In this document: positions 17,265-25,436 of the stretch, piece by piece | Layout of the letters: each line of letters opens with the position of its first letter | Numbering within the stretch: the first letter of the stretch is position 1 | Origin: Pantoea sp. Lij88 | GTDB lineage: Bacteria > Pseudomonadota > Gammaproteobacteria > Enterobacterales > Enterobacteriaceae | DNA length: 64,000 nucleotides | Assembly (NCBI RefSeq): GCF_030062155.1 | Contig: NZ_CP118267.1 | Location: forward strand, 248,001-312,000 | Reading direction: 5' to 3' | Made by a program: the position numbers and the translations under genes | The notes under the pieces: model-generated | The model's database searches: none | Seen by the model: only the letters and a program-made list of their open reading frames with translations | What the model was told of the DNA's origin: nothing

Positions 17265-17686
17265 ATATTTTAACTAAAACTTTAATCCCTGTGTTTTTTC
17301 TTTTGAATGGTTGCACGCTGGGCGAAAACCTCGACAATCGATATACTAAAGAAATACCCGTTACTGCCCACGTCCAGAACAGCGATGTATGTGTTTCTAT
17401 ACCAATACAAAATGATGAAAAGATTGTATCCGCGTTAACTTACAATGTGAAAGAACCTTCAAAACAGATTGTTTATCCTGCTGACAAGCAACCCAAAGCG
17501 GGTCTTTTTTGCATTCAGCCAGAAGAAATAAAGTTTGAAGATGGGCAAACATACCTCGTTTTTATTGAAGTGAACAAGAGAGCAGAAAGTGAGAATAACA
17601 AGGCAACAAGAAAAGCCTTTGTCTCCACCTTCCAGGTTGTACAACGAGGTAACAATCTTACTATTACCCAACCCGTAAATAGATAA
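17261..17686 (+). CDS. Putative T6SS immunity periplasmic lipoprotein
   Basis: A 141-residue lipoprotein: MNILTKTLIPVFFLLNGC is a signal peptide with a lipobox (LLNGC), cysteine at residue 18, so the protein should be anchored in a membrane facing the periplasm. The mature part is beta-rich with two further cysteines (DVCVSIP and GLFCIQP) that may pair. Size, lipobox and coupling to the HExxH gene (ATGA overlap) fit the small periplasmic immunity lipoproteins found beside type VI effectors. If so, the toxin acts in the periplasm and this protein protects the producer. Role inferred from context. Confidence 0.68.
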   Translation: MNILTKTLIPVFFLLNGCTLGENLDNRYTKEIPVTAHVQNSDVCVSIPIQNDEKIVSALTYNVKEPSKQIVYPADKQPKAGLFCIQPEEIKFEDGQTYLVFIEVNKRAESENNKATRKAFVSTFQVVQRGNNLTITQPVNR

Positions 17687-17785
17687 ATTACAAACCCGCA
17701 TATTTTGTATGCGGGTTAATTTACCTGATTACAGCTGATCAATACCCCCCCCAAACGAGCCATCTTAGCCAAACTGATCACCCCC

Positions 17786-18637
17786 TCACCCCGCCCTGCC
17801 GCCTTCGCGAAGTTTAAGCCGCTCCAGCCGCCGGGTTTTGCGCCCTGCGATCACCATCGCCACAACAAACACCAGCGCAAACAACACGACGATAGTCGGC
17901 GCAGGCGCGCTGTCGATAAAGAATGAGAGATAAACGCCGCTCAGCGATACCAGCACTGACACCACAACCGCCACCAGCAGCGCATGTGAAAAGCGTCGGG
18001 TGAGAAGCACTGCGATAGCGCCAGGCGCGATCAGCAGGGAAATGGACAGGATGATTCCCACCGCTTTCAGCGTCGCCACAATGGTCAGCGAGACCATACA
18101 GAGCAGCCCGTAGTGCAGCAAACGAGCCGGTAAGCCGGAGACTTGTGCCTGCTGCGGATCGAAGCTGAACAGCATAAAATCACGCCACTTCACTGCAATC
18201 ACCAGGACGATCACGGCGGCGATAATCGCTGTCTGAATAATATCCGCACCAGTAATGCCCAGCATATCGCCGAACAGAATATGATCCAGATGAACTTCCG
18301 GTTTCACGGCGATGTAGAGGATCAGCCCCACCGCGAACATGCCAGAGAAGACAATGCCCAGCACCGTATCCTGTTTAATACGGCTGTTGTCCTGCAGAAA
18401 ACCACTGGCGATGGCGCAGAACAGACCCGCAACGAATGCGCCCACCGCAAGCGGCAATCCCACCATCCAGGCGAGCACGATGCCAGGGAACACCGCATGG
18501 CTCATGGCATCGCCCATCAGCGCCCAGCCTTTTAGCACCAGAAACACCGAAAGCAGCGCACAGGGGATTGCCACCACCAGCGCGATAAGCAGGGCACTGT
18601 TCATAAACGCGAAATGGAAAGGTTCAAGGATCCACAT
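17786..18637 (-). CDS. sitD: Mn/Fe ABC transporter permease SitD
   Basis: A 283-residue ABC-3 family permease with about eight membrane helices, the fourth gene of sitABCD. Family text is clear: LKGWALMGDAMSHAVFPGIV near the N-terminus and ITGADIIQTAIIAAVIVLV in the middle. With SitC it forms the inner-membrane channel through which SitB drives Mn(II) or Fe(II) delivered by SitA. Its start overlaps the SitC stop by one base, and it ends the operon. The basic tail after residue 262 is typical. Confidence 0.95.
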   Translation of the reverse strand: MWILEPFHFAFMNSALLIALVVAIPCALLSVFLVLKGWALMGDAMSHAVFPGIVLAWMVGLPLAVGAFVAGLFCAIASGFLQDNSRIKQDTVLGIVFSGMFAVGLILYIAVKPEVHLDHILFGDMLGITGADIIQTAIIAAVIVLVIAVKWRDFMLFSFDPQQAQVSGLPARLLHYGLLCMVSLTIVATLKAVGIILSISLLIAPGAIAVLLTRRFSHALLVAVVVSVLVSLSGVYLSFFIDSAPAPTIVVLFALVFVVAMVIAGRKTRRLERLKLREGGRAG

Positions 18638-19497
18638 CAGCCAGGCTCCTTCTCGGGGTGCTGACGGCCACGACGCCGGTTAGCCAGCAGGCCATGTTTC
18701 GGTGCAAAGACAAACGCCAGCAGGAACAGCAACGTCTGCGCCACCACGATGATGCCGCCCGTTGCACCATCCAGGTAGTAACTCGCCCAGGCACCGAAAA
18801 AACTGGTGATGCTGCCAATGGCGACCGCAATCATCAGCAGACGCGGAAAGCGATCGGTGAGCAGCCAGGCCGTCGCGCCGGGCGTCACCACCAGACAGAT
18901 CACCAGAAATGCGCCGACGGTTTGCAGCGCCGCCACGGTTGAAACCGCCAGCAGAGTAAAGAACAGCACTTTCAGGCGTTCGGGTCGCAGACCGATGGCA
19001 CGCGCGTGGTTCTCGTCAAAGAAAGTGACCATCAGATCTTTCCACTTAAACAGCAGAATGATGATCGACAGCCCGCCAATCAGCGCCAGCTGGAGGATAT
19101 CAGCGGGTGCTATCGCCAGAATATTGCCCAGCACAATGGTCTGAATGTTCACTGCAGTCGGGTTAAGCGACACCATAAACAGACCGAGACCAAAGAAAGA
19201 GGAGAAAATCAGGCCGATGATCGCGTCTTCCTTTAAGCGCGTTCGCTGATTCAGCAACAGCATACTGCCCGCCGCCAGACCACCGGAGAGAAAAGCCCCC
19301 AGCGCAAAGGGCAGACCCAGCATGTAGGCACCCGCTACGCCCGGCACGATGGAGTGTGAAAGTGCATCACCAATCAGCGACCAGCCTTTGAGCATCAGGT
19401 AACAGGAGAGAAACGCGCAGAGTCCACCCACCATCGCGGAAACCCACATCGCGTTGAGCATATAGTGATAACCGAAGGGTTCCAGTAACAGTTCCAT
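18637..19497 (-). CDS. sitC: Mn/Fe ABC transporter permease SitC
   Basis: A 286-residue ABC-3 permease, paralogous to SitD: LKGWSLIGDALSHSIVPGVA is the same element as in SitD, and VTPGATAWLLTDRFPRLL carries the ATPase-coupling region. It forms the second half of the inner-membrane pore. It follows SitB by two bases and overlaps SitD by one, so the operon is translated as a unit. Order and lengths match sitABCD/yfeABCD of enterobacteria. Confidence 0.95.
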   Translation of the reverse strand: MELLLEPFGYHYMLNAMWVSAMVGGLCAFLSCYLMLKGWSLIGDALSHSIVPGVAGAYMLGLPFALGAFLSGGLAAGSMLLLNQRTRLKEDAIIGLIFSSFFGLGLFMVSLNPTAVNIQTIVLGNILAIAPADILQLALIGGLSIIILLFKWKDLMVTFFDENHARAIGLRPERLKVLFFTLLAVSTVAALQTVGAFLVICLVVTPGATAWLLTDRFPRLLMIAVAIGSITSFFGAWASYYLDGATGGIIVVAQTLLFLLAFVFAPKHGLLANRRRGRQHPEKEPG

Positions 19498-19499
19498 GG

Positions 19500-20306
19500 T
19501 TAACAGCCCTCTTCCCGTGCGGCCCGTGGCGCAATTTCATCATCGGTGATGATCTGATCGTCAAGCCCTTTAACCATCACATGACGCAGCACGCCGCTGA
19601 ACGCGCGCTCAAGATTGGCAGCGGTAAAGGTGCTCCGGGTCGGGCCGCTGGCCAGAACGGTGCCTTTAACCATCACGGTGTAATCGCAGAACGTTGTGAC
19701 TGACCCCAGATTATGCGTTGAGACCAGCATGGTCTTGCCTTCATCGCGTAGCTCACCCAGCAGGCTGATGATTCTGGCCTCGGTCTGTACATCCACGCCA
19801 GTAAACGGCTCGTCCAGCAGGATGACGCTACCCTGCTGGGCAATCGCACGCGCCAGAAACACCCTTTTCTTCTGTCCGCCAGAGAGTTCGCCGATCTGGC
19901 GATGGCGATAATCCAGCATATCGACCCGCGTGAGCGCCTTACTGACAATCTGCTGGTCGTGCGGTTCAGGCCGGCGCAGCAGGCCCATGTGACCGTAGCG
20001 CCCCATCATCACCACATCTTCTACCAGCACCGGAAATGACCAGTCCACCTCTTCCGATTGCGGCACATAAGCGACAAGGCTTTTACGCAGCGCCTGGCGC
20101 GTTGGCATGCCCAGCACCGAGATACTGCCGCTGGCGAGACGGACAAAACCCATCAGCGCTTTGAACAGCGTTGACTTGCCTGATCCATTCACGCCCACCA
20201 GGGCAGCAATCGATCCGCCCGGCACGCTGAAACTGGCGTCGTGCAGCGCGGTATGCCCGTTGCGATAGGTGACGGTGACGTCGGAAACCACGATAGTGTC
20301 TGTCAT
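19500..20306 (-). CDS. sitB: Mn/Fe ABC transporter ATP-binding protein SitB
   Basis: A 268-residue ABC ATPase. Walker A is GVNGSGKST (about residues 38-46), the signature is [15 protein letters not shown], and Walker B is [12 protein letters not shown], followed by the H-loop histidine in LVSTHNLGS. It powers SitCD. Its start overlaps the end of sitA (ATGA) and sitC begins two bases after its stop. Expected to respond to manganese and iron through the operator upstream of sitA. Confidence 0.96.
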   Translation of the reverse strand: MTDTIVVSDVTVTYRNGHTALHDASFSVPGGSIAALVGVNGSGKSTLFKALMGFVRLASGSISVLGMPTRQALRKSLVAYVPQSEEVDWSFPVLVEDVVMMGRYGHMGLLRRPEPHDQQIVSKALTRVDMLDYRHRQIGELSGGQKKRVFLARAIAQQGSVILLDEPFTGVDVQTEARIISLLGELRDEGKTMLVSTHNLGSVTTFCDYTVMVKGTVLASGPTRSTFTAANLERAFSGVLRHVMVKGLDDQIITDDEIAPRAAREEGC

Positions 20307-21217
20307 TGTGCTTTCTCTCCCGTTTTGATGCCCTGCACCAGCGTTTCAGTGGTGACGCGGAGCAGATCAAGGTAGGTCGGCACCGGTCCCTGAGCGTTGC
20401 TTAAGGAATCGACATAAAGCACGCCACCGTAGTGCGCACCGGTTTCCCGTGCGACCTGACGGGCGGGTTTATCCGACACCGTGCTCTCACTGAACACAGC
20501 CGGAATAGCATTTTTCTTCACCTGATCGATCACTTTTCTCACCTGCTGCGGCGTGCCCTGCTGGTCCGCATTGATCGGCCACAGATAAAGCTCTTTCATC
20601 CCCAGGTCACGTGCCAGATAGGAGAAGGCGCCTTCGCTGGTCACCATCCAGCGTTTATCCTCCGGGATGTCTGCAATCTGCTGACGTAACGGGTCCAGCG
20701 CGGCGGTAATTTTTTGTTTATAGGCGGCGGCGTTCTGACGATAGGTGTCTGCATGAGCCGGGTCATATTTCACCAGCGCATCGCGAATGTTATCGACGTA
20801 GATCAGCGCATTGTCGGGTGACATCCAGGCGTGCGGGTTCGGTTTACCGTTGTACGGTCCCTCACCTATGCCCATGGGTTTGATTCCCGCCGAGACAATC
20901 ACTTCCGGCACCCCGTCCAGATGCTGATAAAAGCGCTGAAACCAGAGTTCCAGATTGAGCCCGTTCGCCATGATCAACTGCGCGCCCTGCGCCCGCTTGA
21001 TATCGCCGGGTGTCGGCTGATATTCGTGTATTTCAGCCCCCGGTTTGGTGATGGAGGTGACCTCTGCGGCATCGCCCGCCACGTTCTTTGCCATATCAGC
21101 AATCACGGTAAAGGTCGTCACTACCTTAAATTTTTCTGCTGCATAACTGCTGGCTGTCATCAGGGTTGTCAGCAGCGCACTGAGTAACAGGGTGGTGATT
21201 TTTTTTATCGGCACCAT
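20303..21217 (-). CDS. sitA: Mn/Fe ABC transporter periplasmic binding protein SitA
   Basis: A 304-residue cluster A-I metal-binding protein, first gene of the operon. The signal peptide ends at ASSYAAEKF. Metal ligands of the family are at the expected places: the His in [13 protein letters not shown], the His in [11 protein letters not shown], the Glu in [11 protein letters not shown] and the Asp in LYVDSLSN. This His-His-Glu-Asp set fits Mn(II)/Fe(II) rather than zinc, whose carriers have a His-rich loop that is absent here. Two MntR-like boxes lie 37-72 bases upstream of its start. Confidence 0.95.
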   Translation of the reverse strand: MVPIKKITTLLLSALLTTLMTASSYAAEKFKVVTTFTVIADMAKNVAGDAAEVTSITKPGAEIHEYQPTPGDIKRAQGAQLIMANGLNLELWFQRFYQHLDGVPEVIVSAGIKPMGIGEGPYNGKPNPHAWMSPDNALIYVDNIRDALVKYDPAHADTYRQNAAAYKQKITAALDPLRQQIADIPEDKRWMVTSEGAFSYLARDLGMKELYLWPINADQQGTPQQVRKVIDQVKKNAIPAVFSESTVSDKPARQVARETGAHYGGVLYVDSLSNAQGPVPTYLDLLRVTTETLVQGIKTGEKAQ

Positions 21218-21253
21218 CGGGCGATCTCCAGAGGCGATTAAAAAGAGAACATA

Positions 21254-21289
21254 AATAGCACAGGCTATTTTTTATAGCACAGGCTATAC
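21254..21289 (-). promoter_or_regulatory. Two tandem MntR-type operators in the sitABCD promoter
   Basis: Two perfect inverted repeats with the same core: arms AAATAGC/GCTATTT around ACAG at 21254-21271, and TATAGC/GCTATA around ACAG at 21274-21289. The shared core TAGCACAGGCTA matches the known enterobacterial MntR box (ATAGCA-nn-GGCTAT type). Centres are 19 bp apart, so two dimers could bind the same face of the helix at about two turns. This predicts repression by manganese. Confidence 0.8.
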
Positions 21290-21674
21290 CTTTGCGACAG
21301 AGCAGGGTTGTGAAGTTTATTCAGCGTGATGAGCCGGGTGTGAAGTTTTGTAAATCGTGGTGGTTAATTATTGATGTGTAACGATTTTAATTTACTGATA
21401 AATAACAGCAGCAAAGGGATGGGCACGGCTTCACCCCCATTTCACAGCCCTTAAGACTCCGGCGAGGTCGGTTGCAGAAGCGGGAACAGGATTAAAAGGA
21501 GCCTGGCCACGGCTGCCGTTCAGGGGAAGAGAATCTGTTGCCGGTTTACACCTGCGTCTGGTGTACAGAAGTTCGACAATTAAAATAATCTTATTGATAG
21601 GCTGAATTGATTAAGCTTCGTGAATTTTTTTGCTACAGTTAATGTTACTTACCGCAATCACCCAGGAGGATAAT

Positions 21675-21968
21675 TTGTATTTTTCCAGCGACGAAAAAGC
21701 GAATGTCATCATTGGCGAAGCCGCAATGAACCTGTTTAATGCCGGTCAGGAAGTTAATGTTGAACTGCTGATTAAAGAGCTACAGGTTATGGCAGAGTCT
21801 GAAGTAAATGAGCATCGTCTTGAGCTAATGCAGCATGCGCGTCAATGGCTGATGGGGTTCAAAACCATCGGTTCGCGTAGCACCGCCCCGGCAAACTGGC
21901 TTTCCAGTACTTTTGGCACAGAGCCGGTTGCGCCTGTCTCTGCTGATGACATCTTTTTTAAACACTGA
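21675..21968 (+). CDS. AriR/YmgA-like small regulatory protein 1
   Basis: A 97-residue protein of the AriR/YmgA (YmgB) type, small all-helical dimers that act as connectors on two-component phosphorelays and affect biofilm and acid resistance. I chose the TTG at 21675 because AGGAGG lies five bases before it, and because the resulting start (MYFSSDEK) lines up with the MYRSEDEK start of the paralog at 22658; the ATG at 21630 lacks a ribosome site. The family core is IIGEAAMNLFNAGQEVNVEL then LIKELQVMAESE and RLELMQHARQWLM. A C-terminal tail of about 35 residues is extra. A hairpin overlaps the stop codon. Confidence 0.7.
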   Translation: MYFSSDEKANVIIGEAAMNLFNAGQEVNVELLIKELQVMAESEVNEHRLELMQHARQWLMGFKTIGSRSTAPANWLSSTFGTEPVAPVSADDIFFKH

Positions 21969-21983
21969 TCCGAGTGTTTAATC
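21960..21983 (+). terminator. Probable terminator overlapping a stop codon
   Basis: Arms AAACACT and AGTGTTT around GATCCG, followed by AATC, with the TGA stop at the top of the left arm. A second near-palindrome (CCTGAATATTCAGG core, 21989-22010) follows. Confidence 0.5.
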
Positions 21984-22161
21984 CCCTGCCGGCCTGAATA
22001 TTCAGGTCGGAGCGTCCGGGGAGCTGTTAAAGATTCAAAAATCTGGTACAATTTTCACCTCGCACTAACCCCCTCGTAACACCCTGTTTTAAAAGCAATA
22101 GCATTTTTTGCACCAAAAAAATTATCCCAAAAATCCAAAATCCTGTACAAGTTTTGAAAAG

Positions 22162-22194
22162 ATGTATAACTTGCGCTACCAGAGCGCTATACAT
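22162..22194. promoter_or_regulatory. Nested inverted repeat upstream of AriR-like gene 2
   Basis: Arms ATGTATA (22162-22168) and TATACAT (22188-22194) enclose a second pair GCGCT/AGCGC. It lies 24-56 bases before the start codon in an AT-rich promoter region. Candidate operator or 5' UTR hairpin; the regulator is unknown. In E. coli the ycgZ-ymgA-ariR genes are repressed by BluR, but I cannot show the same site here. Confidence 0.35.
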
Positions 22195-22217
22195 TTTAAC
22201 CTCCTGAGGACAACAAG

Positions 22218-22463
22218 ATGCGTCAGAACGGACAAGCCCCGGAAACGATCAGCGATATTGCCCGTTACTTCAATCAGGCCAGCTCCCCTTTGCAACAGGA
22301 GACGCTGGGCACGGTTGTTGTTGAAATTCTGCGCGCAGGTCACAGCCTCAGTCGTAAAACGATTTGCAGCAAGCTGTTGCGCCGCCTCGAACTGGCAGAA
22401 ACGCCAGAAGAAGAGAGCCACCTGCAGGATTTAATCGCGATGCTGTTCCGTCGCGAAGAGTGA
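22218..22463 (+). CDS. AriR/YmgA-like small regulatory protein 2
   Basis: An 81-residue AriR-like protein. It opens with ISDIARYFNQASSPLQQETL, comparable to the ALASYFRSSG-type opening of E. coli AriR, and the core continues GTVVVEILRAGHSLSRKTIC, then KLLRRLELAETPEEE and LQDLIAMLF. The start has CCTGAGGA just upstream. The protein should be a cytoplasmic helical dimer without its own DNA-binding motif. It is one of five related genes in 2.3 kb, each with its own spacing, so they are probably separate transcription units. Confidence 0.75.
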   Translation: MRQNGQAPETISDIARYFNQASSPLQQETLGTVVVEILRAGHSLSRKTICSKLLRRLELAETPEEESHLQDLIAMLFRREE

Positions 22464-22657
22464 TATCCCCCACGGCCGTAAGTGTTTTCAGGACGCCTGC
22501 TTTACGCTTTCACCCAGGAAGATCGACCTAAGTTCTACCCAGGCCTTACCGTAATAAAAGCCCAGTACTGCTTTCCCGTATCCGGTGCGCGAAGTCGCAC
22601 CCGCTGACGTATACGGACCCGCAGCATGGCCATTGATTCGCAATCAGAGAAGCCAGT

Positions 22658-22951
22658 ATGTACAGAAGTGAAGATGAGAAACTGACAGATGTCATGATCG
22701 GCGAAGCCGTTCTGACATTGCTCAAGTCAGACAAGCCGGTATCCAGCGATGCCTTAATCACACAGCTCGAACTGATGGCAGCGGAGGCGGATGATGACAG
22801 TAAAGTCTCCGTCATACGCAAAGCCATCACTGAAGTCCGAAACGGCATGGTCGCCGCGCGGAAGCGCGTGCAGGGTGACGGCGCTGAACGTGATAAGCAG
22901 ACTCATCGTATGAACAGTGATGGACCGCCAGAGGGTTCCAAGAAGCACTGA
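22658..22951 (+). CDS. AriR/YmgA-like small regulatory protein 3
   Basis: A 97-residue member of the same family. The core VMIGEAVLTLLKSDKPVSSD, then ALITQLELMAAEADDD and VSVIRKAITEVRNG aligns along its length with the protein encoded at 21675 (shared MYxSxDEK start, IGEA, L-ELMAE), so these two are the closest pair in the cluster. The tail (about residues 70-97) is charged and probably disordered. The ribosome site is only moderate (AGAGAAG). Confidence 0.72.
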   Translation: MYRSEDEKLTDVMIGEAVLTLLKSDKPVSSDALITQLELMAAEADDDSKVSVIRKAITEVRNGMVAARKRVQGDGAERDKQTHRMNSDGPPEGSKKH

Positions 22952-23120
22952 CTGAGCGGGCTGCATGCCTGTTAAGCGCGGCTGACTATAAGCGAAGCGG
23001 CAGAACTGAACAGAATTTTTTTAGGCTGGCTGGGCAAAACGAAAACAGCGTCTACACTCGTTTTTGACTTCAACCATTAACCATTGCGTCTGACCCCTTT
23101 TCCTCAGAGAAAGAAAAATC

Positions 23121-23375
23121 ATGCAACATTCTTCATCAGATTCTTCAATCATTGATTATTTTCGCAGCGCAGGTGATCAGCTTGCTCCGGAAACCGAACT
23201 GCTGGGCGCAGTGATTCGTGACATTGTGGCTGACCAGGGACGTGTAACCAACAAAGCGATCATCCTCTATCTGATCGCAGAACTGGAATGCACTTCCGAT
23301 GAGGTCAGACTGGACCTGTTGCGCAGGACGCTGGAAATCGTCGTGGGTCGTACCCCGGACGATACCGGCATCTGA
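23121..23375 (+). CDS. ariR: AriR (YmgB) homolog, small regulatory protein 4
   Basis: An 84-residue protein and the one most like E. coli AriR/YmgB: IIDYFRSAGDQL near the start, ETELLGAVIRDIV, VTNKAIILYLIAELECTSDE, and the end DLLRRTLEIVVGRTPDD matches the VIRKTLEIVLRYTADDM ending of AriR almost position by position. AriR is a dimeric connector that influences biofilm formation and acid resistance. The start has GAGAAAGAAAAATC upstream. A 13-bp hairpin follows the stop. The symbol is given on overall similarity and could be shared by paralogs. Confidence 0.78.
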   Translation: MQHSSSDSSIIDYFRSAGDQLAPETELLGAVIRDIVADQGRVTNKAIILYLIAELECTSDEVRLDLLRRTLEIVVGRTPDDTGI

Positions 23376-23381
23376 TCCCTC

Positions 23382-23410
23382 ATCCTGCGCTATCCGCGAT
23401 AGCGCAGGAT
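23382..23410 (+). terminator. Strong hairpin after ariR-like gene
   Basis: Perfect 13-bp arms (ATCCTGCGCTATC and its complement) around CGC, 7 bases after the stop codon. A TTTT run follows only 10 bases later. Confidence 0.6.
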
Positions 23411-23768
23411 ACTCTCCCGCTTTTAAAGCGTCTTAAATTTCCGCGTTAATTAGCACAGAGATGAGCTCTTTATAAAACTCTGCCACAGGCGACTGATATT
23501 GCTGACATTAAGAATAGTGTGGATGCAATAAGGTGAGAGACTAAAATTAACTACTCTGCCTGAAATGTTCGTTATCAATATTTCATCATGACCTGTCAGG
23601 CACATCATCTCCTGTCCCGAAAATAAAATTCAGCATGCTTAAAATAAGCAGAAGTTAATGCGCGTCAGTATTATTCAATGCGTCTTATTCTCAGACAGAG
23701 TCAGGGATTGAGGGGGGATGTTCCGGGGTTGAGGTTCAGGATGGCGCCCGCCATCGGCGCCATCAACC
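23411..23768. other. Intergenic, with a hairpin at its right end
   Basis: About 330 AT-rich bases without a supported ORF. At 23740-23764 the 9-bp arms GATGGCGCC and GGCGCCATC form a stem 5 bases beyond the stop of the minus-strand gene and may act as its terminator, though there is no T-run. Confidence 0.45.
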
Positions 23769-23963
23769 TTAATGCATTTTGCGGATGAAAAAGCCTATCG
23801 CTTCCTGACACAATGCTTTCAGTCTGCTATCACGCGTCTCTTCGCTCAGGCGAAACAGGGCGTCCGTAATGTCGTGAAAATGAACCGGCTCTCCTGCCTT
23901 GATCAAATCACTGACCACCGCACCAACCAGCGCACGGATCTCGTTATCGTTGTCGTACTTCAC
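23769..23963 (-). CDS. AriR/YmgA-like small regulatory protein 5
   Basis: A 64-residue member of the family on the opposite strand. The core EIRALVGAVVSDLIKAGEPV then DITDALFRLSEET and LKALCQEAIGFFI aligns with the other four proteins (LGxxVxxLxxAG, then two short helices). I chose the GTG at 23963 because GGGAGG lies four bases before it; the ATG at 23987 would add MHTPSGGR, which is just the translated ribosome site. It is the shortest of the five and lacks the N-terminal extension. Confidence 0.68.
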   Translation of the reverse strand: MKYDNDNEIRALVGAVVSDLIKAGEPVHFHDITDALFRLSEETRDSRLKALCQEAIGFFIRKMH

Positions 23964-24334
23964 ACGACCTCCCGATGGTGTATGCATATACAGTCTATCA
24001 TTAGCGGGAACTAAAAAACAAAAAAGCCGTTGCCGCGTAAATATAAGCGAAGCGGCAAAGAGGTTATTAATTGTACTGGCCCGGAATATTATCCGGATTT
24101 ATTTCAGCCCGGATTATCACCTGCCCGATAAATAACAAAAATAGTGGAATAACCGCTGCCATTTTTTTTGTTGTGAAAGGTAAACCGGACCGTTTAATAG
24201 TGTGATTAATTCCCCCTTCAGGGCAGATTTAAAACCCACGTTTTAAACCCTTCTGCATTCCTGATCCGCACGCCAGACAGCACCGCCAGCAGTATGATAA
24301 AACTGTCGTTATCCTCTGATGTCGCGAGTCGCGC
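23964..24334. other. Divergent intergenic region, contains repeated 16-mer
   Basis: Shared upstream region of the fifth AriR-like gene and the LacI gene. It holds TATAAGCGAAGCGGCA at 24042-24057, identical to 22987-23002 upstream of ariR-like gene 4, here as part of a GCCGC/GCGGC stem. Otherwise AT-rich with no ORF. Confidence 0.5.
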
Positions 24335-25351
24335 ATGGCTAAATTCACCCTGAAACAGATCGCTGCCCAGTCGGGCCTCAGCCTGGCCACCATCGATCGT
24401 GCCCTGCATCAGCGAGGCAACGTGCATGCCCGCACGCAGCACCGCATCCAGCAGGCGATAGCGGACCTGGAACTGATGCAAAAAGCGGGGCTGGCCAGGG
24501 GAAGAACGCTTTACTTCGACGTCATCATGCATACCCCGGACCGCTTTCAGCCACTGATACGTGAGGCGCTCAGCAGTCAGATTGCCAGCTTTGCGGCCTT
24601 CAGACTTCAGCTGCGTTTCCACTTCGGCGCGCATCTCACCGCGGAAGCGATCAATGCGCTGCTGAACAAAAAAGCGTTTCACAGTCACGGCGTCATTCTG
24701 AAAGCGGCCTGTTGCGGCGAGCTTAACCCCACGATTGAGTCACTGCTGAAACAACGTGTTCCGGTGGTCACCATGATGAGCGATTTACCCGACAGCGCAC
24801 GCCTGCGCTATATCGGCATGGATAATTTTGATGCCGGTAAGGTGGCGGCATTTCTGATGTCTAAATGGCTGCGGGTGAGCCGGTCGCATATCGTGGCAGT
24901 AACCGGCAGTCGCGATTTCATTGGCGAACAGGAGAGGATTGAGGGTTTTCAGCGAGCGATGAAGCAGTTTGCCCCCCAGCATCAGGTGAGTGTGGTAGCA
25001 GGCGGGTATGGCATTGATGAGCGGATGCATCAGTCGGTATCGCAGTTTCTGCAGAGCCATCCGGATGTGGATGCGGTCTATACGGTCGGCGGCGGCAATC
25101 CCGGCATACTGCGCGCGTTTGCTGAACAAAAGCGCCAGGTGCATGCCTGCATCGGTCACGATCTCGATCAGGAGAATTGTGCCCTGCTGCAGTCCGGTAA
25201 AATTGATGCGCTCATCGAGCATAATTTACAGCTCGATGCGCTGCACGCCTTCAGAACGCTGCTGGAGTTTCATGGCTTTCTGCCTGCATCAGAACCGCCT
25301 GCGCCCTACTCCAAAATCAACATCATCACCCGATACAACATGACGGCCTGA
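24335..25351 (+). CDS. LacI-family transcriptional regulator
   Basis: A 338-residue repressor. The N-terminal helix-turn-helix reads FTLKQIAAQSGLSLATIDRA, with the LacI hinge helix region following less clearly. The rest is a type-1 periplasmic-binding fold for a sugar-like effector: VILKAACCGELN, then YIGMDNFDAGKVAAFLMSKW and VYTVGGGNPGI are typical elements. The group with AARGxx-poor hinge and PBP4-type effector domain usually senses polyols or sugars. The neighbouring cupin gene 85 bases downstream on the same strand may be co-transcribed, but no sugar genes are adjacent, so the target is unknown. Confidence 0.88.
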   Translation: MAKFTLKQIAAQSGLSLATIDRALHQRGNVHARTQHRIQQAIADLELMQKAGLARGRTLYFDVIMHTPDRFQPLIREALSSQIASFAAFRLQLRFHFGAHLTAEAINALLNKKAFHSHGVILKAACCGELNPTIESLLKQRVPVVTMMSDLPDSARLRYIGMDNFDAGKVAAFLMSKWLRVSRSHIVAVTGSRDFIGEQERIEGFQRAMKQFAPQHQVSVVAGGYGIDERMHQSVSQFLQSHPDVDAVYTVGGGNPGILRAFAEQKRQVHACIGHDLDQENCALLQSGKIDALIEHNLQLDALHAFRTLLEFHGFLPASEPPAPYSKINIITRYNMTA

Positions 25352-25436
25352 AACGCGCACAGATCACTAAACCGGGTTAATCCCTCTCCGGCCCGCAGGC
25401 TACACTTCAACTCATCCTTAGCAGCAGGAGTCAGTT

